Positions 58,478 through 64,000 of a DNA stretch of 64,000 nt are shown piece by piece. A program made the translations under genes and the position numbers. Position 1 is the stretch's first letter, and every line of letters begins with the position of its first letter. The DNA comes from Thalassospira sp. (GTDB lineage Bacteria; Pseudomonadota; Alphaproteobacteria; Rhodospirillales; Thalassospiraceae): positions 19,718 to 83,717 of the forward strand of contig NZ_JAUYHK010000009.1 in assembly GCF_030690045.1 (NCBI RefSeq), given 5' to 3'. Below the pieces are notes generated by a model that saw only the letters and a list, made by a program, of their open reading frames with translations, made no database searches and had not been told where the DNA came from.

Positions 58478-59200
58478 CTAGAACATGTGCTGCCCGCCAT
58501 TGACCGACAGGCAGGACCCGGTGATGAAACCGGAATGCGGACCAACAAGGAACAGAACCGTCTGGGCAATTTCCTCGGCCTCGCCAAGACGGCCAACCGG
58601 AATTTTCGCAACAATGCTTTCCAGAACCTTTTCCGGCACGGCGGCGACCATATCGGTATTGATATAGCCCGGCGCGATGGTATTGACCGTCACCCCCTTG
58701 CGCGCCACTTCCTGCGCCAGCGCCTTGGTAAAGCCATGCACACCGGCCTTGGCCGCCGAATAATTGGCCTGACCAAGTTGCCCGGCCTGCCCGTTGATCG
58801 ACGAGATATTGACGATGCGGCCAAAACCGCGTTCACGCATGCTTTCGATGACCGGCTTGGACATATAAAACAGGGAATTCAGATCGGTATTGATCACATC
58901 GTTCCAGTTTTCGACCGACATTTTATGCATGAAGCCGTCGCGTGTGATCCCGGCATTATTGATCAAAACATCGACCGGGCCGATTTTCGATACCACCTGG
59001 GCAATGCCATCGGCACAGGCCCCTGCGTCAGCGACACTCCATTTAAAGGTCGCGATGCCGGTTTCATCGGTAAAGGCGCGGGCGGCATCATCATTCCCGG
59101 CATAATTGGCGGCAACCGTAAAACCGGCATCCCGCAATGCGATGCTGATGGCCTTGCCAATGCCGCGCGTACCACCGGTTACCAGTGCTGTTTTTGTCAT
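58478..59200 (-). CDS. phaB: acetoacetyl-CoA reductase PhaB
   Basis: The 240-residue short-chain dehydrogenase has the TGGTRGIGKAI nucleotide motif at residues 8-18, NNAGITRD, the catalytic serine in NISSINGQ and YSAAKAGVHGF (Tyr and Lys), and ends GGQHMF. It reduces acetoacetyl-CoA to (R)-3-hydroxybutyryl-CoA with NADPH for PHB synthesis. It is downstream of phaA but has its own 230-base upstream region with four ATTACG/ATAACG copies (59279-59318). Confidence 0.95.
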   Translation of the reverse strand: MTKTALVTGGTRGIGKAISIALRDAGFTVAANYAGNDDAARAFTDETGIATFKWSVADAGACADGIAQVVSKIGPVDVLINNAGITRDGFMHKMSVENWNDVINTDLNSLFYMSKPVIESMRERGFGRIVNISSINGQAGQLGQANYSAAKAGVHGFTKALAQEVARKGVTVNTIAPGYINTDMVAAVPEKVLESIVAKIPVGRLGEAEEIAQTVLFLVGPHSGFITGSCLSVNGGQHMF

Positions 59201-59371
59201 TGCAAACCTCCCTGAAATCTATCTTTCTTGTCAAATACGGATATTGCAGATGCGACGGCTCGCTGCAGCACAAGAAATATTACGAACATAATTACGAAAA
59301 TAACGCAACTTTATTACGTAAACTTTCCTCAAAATCCCGCAACATCCTCACATCCGGCTTTTGGCAGTCTG

Positions 59372-59408
59372 AAAACAAACAGGGCAGCCCCCAAAGAGGC
59401 CGCCCTGT
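59372..59408 (-). terminator. terminator of phaA
   Basis: On the minus strand ACAGGGCGGCC pairs with GGCTGCCCTGT (one G-T pair) and TTGTTTTC follows, 23 bases after the phaA stop. It implies that phaB has a separate promoter. Confidence 0.8.
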
Positions 59409-59431
59409 GTTTTTCGATCATGGCGCAAAAA

Positions 59432-60604
59432 TCAACGCTCGACACACAGGGCAATTCCCATGCCACCGCCAATACACAGGGTCGCAAGGCCTTTTTTGGC
59501 GTCGCGTTTCTGCATTTCATGCAGCAGCGTCACCAGAACCCGTGCGCCCGATGCGCCAATCGGATGGCCCAGCGCAATTGCACCACCATTGACATTGACC
59601 TTGTCGGTATCCCAGCCCATATCGCGATTAACCGCAATCGCCTGGGCGGCAAAGGCTTCGTTGGCTTCGATCAGGTCAAGATCACCGACCGACCAGCCTG
59701 CCTTTTCCAGAGCCTTGCGCGATGCCGGTATCGGTCCCGATCCCATAACCGCCGGATCAACCCCCGCCGTCGCCCAGCTTTTGATCGTCGCAAGCGGTTT
59801 CAGGCCGCGTTTGGCGGCTTCGTCTGCCGACATCACGATCAGGGCCGCGGCCCCGTCATTGATGCCCGATGCGTTACCTGCCGTCACCGTGCCTTCCTTG
59901 TCAAAGGCCGGACGCAATTTTGCCATGCCTTCAACCGACGCACCGTGACGCGGATATTCATCGGTATCGACCACGGTTTCGCCCTTGCGATCCTTGATCG
60001 TGACCGGCACAATTTCATCCTTGAATCGTCCGGCCTTCTGGGCGGCTTCGGCCTTGTTCTGTGATCCGGCGGCAAAGGCGTCCTGATCTTCACGGGTGAT
60101 TTGCCATTTTGCGGCAACATTTTCCGCCGTCGTTCCCATGTGATAACCGTTAAAGGCGCACCACAGACCGTCCTTGATCATGGTATCGATGAATTTGACA
60201 TCGCCCATTTTATGCCCGGATCGCAAATACGCGACATGCGGCGACAACGACATGTTTTCCTGCCCGCCTGCCACAACGATTTTGGCATCACCGGCCATAA
60301 TCTGTTGCGCGGCAAGGGCAACGGTGCGCAGGCCCGACCCGCAAACCTGATTGATCAGAAACGCTGTGCTGCTTTCGGGAATGCCGGCACCAAGGGCGGC
60401 CTGCCGCCCCGGATTCTGGCCTTCGCCCGCGCTCAGGACCTGGCCGAAAATAACTTCGTCAACGGCCTCTGCTTCCACACCGGAACGTTCCAGTGCTGCC
60501 CGGATCGCAATCGCACCCAGTTCATGGGCCGCTACAGAGGACAATGCCCCGCTGAAAGATCCGATCGGTGTCCGTACGGCACCGACAATGACGACCTCGG
60601 TCAT
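59432..60604 (-). CDS. phaA: acetyl-CoA acetyltransferase (beta-ketothiolase) PhaA
   Basis: The 390-residue thiolase has the acyl-enzyme cysteine in [14 protein letters not shown] (near residue 88), the histidine in [16 protein letters not shown] and the second cysteine in [14 protein letters not shown]. It condenses two acetyl-CoA to acetoacetyl-CoA, the first step of PHB synthesis. It is upstream of phaB on the same strand but separated by a terminator. The 248 bases before its start hold no recognisable gene. Confidence 0.96.
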   Translation of the reverse strand: MTEVVIVGAVRTPIGSFSGALSSVAAHELGAIAIRAALERSGVEAEAVDEVIFGQVLSAGEGQNPGRQAALGAGIPESSTAFLINQVCGSGLRTVALAAQQIMAGDAKIVVAGGQENMSLSPHVAYLRSGHKMGDVKFIDTMIKDGLWCAFNGYHMGTTAENVAAKWQITREDQDAFAAGSQNKAEAAQKAGRFKDEIVPVTIKDRKGETVVDTDEYPRHGASVEGMAKLRPAFDKEGTVTAGNASGINDGAAALIVMSADEAAKRGLKPLATIKSWATAGVDPAVMGSGPIPASRKALEKAGWSVGDLDLIEANEAFAAQAIAVNRDMGWDTDKVNVNGGAIALGHPIGASGARVLVTLLHEMQKRDAKKGLATLCIGGGMGIALCVER

Positions 60605-60852
60605 GAAACCCTCCGCGTTCTTGTTTGTGTTTTCTCCCGGATCATCCGCCAGTCGAATGATCCTGAAACGATCTTATCGCGACGCAACGAAAAGCCAAGC
60701 ATTGAAGCATCCCCCTTTCGGACAGGGAACAGCATACAACCCTTTTTCTGATCGCCCGGGTCACGGACAGTCGCTGCCTCTGCTCGCCCGGTACAGTTTC
60801 TGGAATGCCTGTGAAAGAACGGGCAATCCCCTGAAACCTGTGTGCTTTGGAG

Positions 60853-61311
60853 TCAAAGCGCAAGGCTTGCCGTATCCTTGACCGTCTGCATGGCGATATA
60901 GGTGCGAAAGGAGGTGACGTTGGGATCACTGTCAAAAAGTTGATCTGTGATCGCCAGATATTCATCCATATCACGCATATGGGCCGTCAGAATGCAGGAA
61001 ACCTCGCCCGTCACCAGATAACATTGCCGAATCGCCCCGTTGCGAAGAACCTTTTTGACAAAATCCTTGCGATGTTCCGATCCGTGCCGGGTGAATTCCA
61101 CAGAAATTATTGCGGTCAACGGCCGGCCAATCCGCGCCGGGTCCAAAACCGCCACCGTTTTTTGGATCACCCCATCCCGGCGCAGCCTTGCCACCCGGCG
61201 CAAACATGCCGAAGGCGACAGGCCAACCTGTTCGGCCAACCTTGCATTGGCGATATCGGCATTTTCCTGCAACAAACGCAGGATATTCCCGTCAATCCGG
61301 TCCATCTCCAT
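60853..61311 (-). CDS. Lrp/AsnC family transcriptional regulator
   Basis: The 152-residue protein starts MEMDRIDGNILRLLQENADIANARLAEQ, the AsnC-type helix-turn-helix, with VGLSPSACLRRVARLRRDGVI as recognition helix, followed by a RAM ligand domain (YLVTGEVSCILTAHMRDMDEY). These regulators sense amino acids. It is divergent from a Gate-domain membrane protein, which it may control. Confidence 0.92.
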   Translation of the reverse strand: MEMDRIDGNILRLLQENADIANARLAEQVGLSPSACLRRVARLRRDGVIQKTVAVLDPARIGRPLTAIISVEFTRHGSEHRKDFVKKVLRNGAIRQCYLVTGEVSCILTAHMRDMDEYLAITDQLFDSDPNVTSFRTYIAMQTVKDTASLAL

Positions 61312-61446
61312 AATTCACGCAACCTTTCGGCGTTTGATAAAACATAACGCTTTATTATTGCACAAAATCACAATTTTTTGCCGCCTTTTTCCGGAAAAGC
61401 CCCTGTAAGGTCAACGCATCCTGTTTATCAATCGTCCGGAAAAACC

Positions 61447-62409
61447 ATGTCGCGTTACCTTCAATCCCTTTTGATCCGCAGTCAGCGTCTTTTCTGGACC
61501 CTGATCAAGGTCATGCTGCCGGTGATGATTGCCGTCCGCATTGCCGACCAGTTTGGCATGGTTGCCATTGCCGCCGATATCCTGACCCCGGTTATGGCGG
61601 TGATTGGCCTGCCACCCGAAGCAGGACTGATCTGGGCGACCTGTTTGCTGATCAATATTTATGCGGCGATTGCTGTGATCATCAGCCTTGCCGCCCAACT
61701 TGACATGACCGCCGCCCAGATCAGCGCGCTGTGCGCCATGATGCTGTTTGCACATGGTATTCCGGTTGAACAGGCGATTGTCAAACGCGCCGGGGCCAGT
61801 TTCTGGGCGACCGCCGGTTTGCGGATCGGGGCGGCCTTGCTCTATGGCGCTTTCATCACCTGGATCAGCCGCCAGACCGGCTGGCTGTCCGAACCGGCCG
61901 ATCTGGCATGGATGGCCAGCGGTGCAGGGGCCAGCGGCCCGGAAGGCTGGATCGACTGGTCATTATCCACCGCACTATCGCTGGTGGTCAGTTTCGGGGT
62001 GATTGCCGGTTTGCTGGTGCTGCTTGATATTCTGGAAAAAACCGGCATCACGGATCGCATCACCCTTGCCCTGCTGCCGGTCTTGCGGATTTCGGGCCTG
62101 TCGCGCGATGTCGCCCCCGTCACCACCATCGGGGTGTTGCTGGGCCTGACCTATGGCGGGGCATTAATTATTGACGAGGCCCGGAAAAAACAGTTTCCGC
62201 CGCGCACCCTGTTTTTGTCGCTGGCATGGTTGTCCCTGTCGCATTCCCTGATCGAGGATACGGCGATCATGCTGGCGGTTGGGGCCGATATCTGGGTGGT
62301 TCTGGTCGGGCGGGTGATTCTAACCCTGATCATCATCGCATTGCTTGCCCGGCTGACGATCCGCTGGCAGGTGCAACCGGTTGCCTTAACACCGCAAACC
62401 GACCCCTGA
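61447..62409 (+). CDS. nucleoside-recognition (Gate) domain membrane protein
   Basis: The 320-residue protein has about eight membrane helices and two Gate-type halves: LIKVMLPVMIAVRIADQFGM with LPPEAGLIWATCLL early, and TIGVLLGLTYGGALIIDEARKK with SLSHSLIEDTAIML late. The domain occurs in CNT nucleoside transporters, FeoB and spore-maturation proteins, and solo members are often exporters of unknown substrate. The ATG at 61447 lacks a strong ribosome-binding site. It is divergent from an Lrp-type gene, suggesting an amino-acid-linked inducer. Confidence 0.8.
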   Translation: MSRYLQSLLIRSQRLFWTLIKVMLPVMIAVRIADQFGMVAIAADILTPVMAVIGLPPEAGLIWATCLLINIYAAIAVIISLAAQLDMTAAQISALCAMMLFAHGIPVEQAIVKRAGASFWATAGLRIGAALLYGAFITWISRQTGWLSEPADLAWMASGAGASGPEGWIDWSLSTALSLVVSFGVIAGLLVLLDILEKTGITDRITLALLPVLRISGLSRDVAPVTTIGVLLGLTYGGALIIDEARKKQFPPRTLFLSLAWLSLSHSLIEDTAIMLAVGADIWVVLVGRVILTLIIIALLARLTIRWQVQPVALTPQTDP

Positions 62410-62410
62410 G

Positions 62411-63664
62411 CTAATGCGAATCGAGCCACTCCACCACCGGCTGCCATGTTGATTTTTCGGCCCGCGATCCGACCATCATGCCGATATGACCGGCGGCAGG
62501 ATGCAAATCCTGCCGCAAACCGGGCGGCAAATTGTCAAACAGCGCCTGCGCGCTTTCGGGTGGGACAATGCGGTCACGTTCGGGAATGACGACCAGTGTC
62601 GGGCAATGAATGTCGTGCGGCGTCACCGGCAAACCGTCAATCCGCCAATCGCCCTTGGCAGGCCGGTTTTCAACATACCAGCCAATCAGGCATTCAATCG
62701 CCACCCGGCGCGTCAGCGGCACCCCGTCATTGAGCCAGTCTTCAAGGGCAACAAAATCCCGCGCCCGCGCCGATCCGGGTTTCATCGCCGCAAAACGGCG
62801 GAATTTCTCACCCATCATAAAGGGATCAAGGCTGGCAAACAGGGTTTGCAGAACATCGACCGGCAAGGCGTCATGCACAGCCAGCATTTGCGGCAAGGTC
62901 GGGGCAAAGGCCCCGGCGATTCGCGCTTGCCCTGGTCCCGCTGCCATGAAATCCCACGGGGTTGCCAACAAAACCAGCTTTGATACATGCGCCGGGTCCA
63001 GCAAACTTGCCGCCAGCGCCAGAACCCCGCCCATACAATAGCCGACCATTGGCACCGCATTGCCATTCAGATCGGCCATATCCTGCAAGGCTGTGACCAG
63101 CCGTCCGGCGATATAATCATCCAGCCCGAAATTGCGTTCCTCATCGCCCGGATATCCCCAATCCAGCAACAACGGGCGATACCCATTGCGCGCCAGAAAC
63201 CGGGCAAAGCTGCGTTTTTTATTAAGGTCCAGAATATAACCGCGATTGACCAGCGACGGCACCAGAAGGATTGCCCCTTTGGGGCTGCCCTTTTTCGCCC
63301 CGACAACCGACCCGTAATCAAGAATTTGCGTGGTGCCATCGCGCCAGATCACCGGCACATCGTCGGCCTCGCGCTGGCTGTTATGGGCCTGATAGGCGCG
63401 AATACCGTCCTGAAAGGCGGAATGGCTGGCAAAGGCCACCCGGTCCAGCGCCTGAATCAGATCATCGGGACTATGACTTTTCATCTCCGTCAGCAGGCTT
63501 TGCGCCTGTTCTGCCAGTTCCGGCTTCCAGGGCAGATATTGTTTCAGAAAGAGTGGCAATGCGGCGCGCGAGCTCAGCCAACTCGTCATCTCGACCGCCA
63601 GATGCATCGGCAGGGGCCGTGGCCCCGCCCGTTTGGTGATCTTTTTGCGATCCTGCTGGTTCAT
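62411..63664 (-). CDS. phaC: PHA/PHB synthase family protein
   Basis: The 417-residue protein is an alpha/beta-hydrolase-type PHA synthase with the lipase-box variant GYCMGGVLA (nucleophile cysteine), the acid in VIPERDRIVPPE and histidine in AAGHIGMMVG. RDGTTQILDYG matches the PhaC entry motif. I start at MNQQDRKKITKRAG because PRPLPMHLAVEMTSWLSSRAALPL looks like a genuine N-terminal domain of related alphaproteobacterial enzymes. Starts at 63673, 63607 or 63484 are possible. The 5' end overlaps the upstream frame by about 190 bases. It polymerises 3-hydroxyacyl-CoA to polyester. Confidence 0.83.
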   Translation of the reverse strand: MNQQDRKKITKRAGPRPLPMHLAVEMTSWLSSRAALPLFLKQYLPWKPELAEQAQSLLTEMKSHSPDDLIQALDRVAFASHSAFQDGIRAYQAHNSQREADDVPVIWRDGTTQILDYGSVVGAKKGSPKGAILLVPSLVNRGYILDLNKKRSFARFLARNGYRPLLLDWGYPGDEERNFGLDDYIAGRLVTALQDMADLNGNAVPMVGYCMGGVLALAASLLDPAHVSKLVLLATPWDFMAAGPGQARIAGAFAPTLPQMLAVHDALPVDVLQTLFASLDPFMMGEKFRRFAAMKPGSARARDFVALEDWLNDGVPLTRRVAIECLIGWYVENRPAKGDWRIDGLPVTPHDIHCPTLVVIPERDRIVPPESAQALFDNLPPGLRQDLHPAAGHIGMMVGSRAEKSTWQPVVEWLDSH

Positions 63665-64000
63665 TGGCCGCATTTCCCCTGTTGTCTGCTGCGCTGGATG
63701 AATCGGCGGTTGCGGTTGGTGGCACATTGAAAGGAGAAAATCCTGACGATCCGGGCGGGAAACCCGGCATGGGCGCAAACCCGGCCATCATGTCGCCGTC
63801 GGGTTTCTGACCGGTTGCCAGTTGCCCGATCAGGCGTCCCCATGCCTCGAATCCCTCGCCAATCCGCGAGGTATCGGCCCCCAGCCCGGCATAAAGCCGC
63901 CCGATGGCATTGGCCGCATCATTGCCATCAACCGTTGCTGCAACCTGGGCCCGCCACAGATCCAGAAACCGCTGCGCCAATGCATCCAGATCGGCGTCAG
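63471..64000 (-). CDS. unknown protein overlapping phaC, partial at the window edge
   Basis: The frame is open to the right edge, so the real start lies beyond base 64000; a TTG at 63980 is only the first start-like codon. The visible 175 residues show a helical start (DALAQRFLDLWRAQVAATV), a glycine/proline/serine-rich linker and a C-terminal coiled coil (ELAELARRIATLSETISALE) ending GDEKS. The layout recalls accessory subunits of PHA synthases (PhaE type), but I cannot identify it firmly. Its last 194 bases overlap phaC in another frame. Confidence 0.5.
   Translation of the reverse strand, partial: DADLDALAQRFLDLWRAQVAATVDGNDAANAIGRLYAGLGADTSRIGEGFEAWGRLIGQLATGQKPDGDMMAGFAPMPGFPPGSSGFSPFNVPPTATADSSSAADNRGNAANEPAGSQKDHQTGGATAPADASGGRDDELAELARRIATLSETISALEAGTGRTGAKPADGDEKS

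Overview
This window is a continuous stretch of bacterial chromosome with ordinary housekeeping and metabolic genes, dense short operons, and no rRNA, tRNA, CRISPR array, prophage or insertion sequence that I could see. The gene set points to a free-living, respiring, Gram-negative alphaproteobacterium. It has a three-gene petABC bc1 operon with PetP/PetR-type regulators nearby, an frcBCAK-like fructose uptake operon as in rhizobia, PHB genes (phaA, phaB, phaC, phasin), a NapEFDABC periplasmic nitrate reductase, TRAP transport and UbiK. Marine Rhodospirillales such as Thalassospira fit best. That placement is from memory of family content, not a search.

Layout. 1-1.7 kb: C-terminal part of an EF-G-like factor, then dps with an OxyR-type half site. 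1.8-7 kb: a ureide/purine catabolism island on the minus strand (uraD, TRAP dctPQM, a hydantoin/allantoin-racemase-like protein) with a divergent LysR gene. 7-7.7 kb: a non-coding, GC-rich degenerate repeat array with an 11-bp ladder of CCGG motifs. 8-21 kb: msrP, a solute-binding protein, uvrB, aspartate aminotransferase, an alpha/beta hydrolase, an SHMT-like enzyme with divergent LysR, the ahpCD/oxyR peroxide locus, a rhomboid protease and a zinc alcohol dehydrogenase. 21-26.5 kb: the nap operon behind an FNR-like box, ending in a DUF2478-type gene. 26.5-36 kb (minus strand): a glutamine amidotransferase, ychF, pth, rplY, prs, then lgt-midA-pgeF-microprotein-lipoprotein, and hldD. 36-40 kb: ubiK, ybjN-like, proC, a TetR gene, phasin, csaA. 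40-49 kb: fpr behind a perfect FNR box, a petP-petR-histidine kinase cluster, ilvE, trmL-hemF and petABC. 49-57 kb: a LysE exporter, a methyltransferase, gloB, a ROK regulator and frcBCAK. 57-64 kb: LysR/isochorismatase, phaB, phaA, Lrp, a Gate-domain membrane protein and phaC, overlapped by an upstream reading frame that runs off the window.

The genes form several regulatory themes. Peroxide defence combines oxyR, ahpCD and dps. Oxygen and redox response combines two FNR-like boxes (nap, fpr) with petPR near petABC. Carbon storage combines phaA, phaB, phaC and phasin, the phasin promoter carrying a PhaR-like CTGC-N3-GCAG site. Several regulators sit next to clean inverted repeats that are likely their operators (ROK/frc, MarR, LysR/isochorismatase, LysR/SHMT-like).

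The least explained items are the phased repeat array at 7.1-7.6 kb, the roughly 190-bp out-of-frame overlap at the phaC 5' end, a 22-residue membrane microprotein frame at 32.1 kb, and a racemase-like protein that lacks the family's usual catalytic cysteines inside a ureide-TRAP island.
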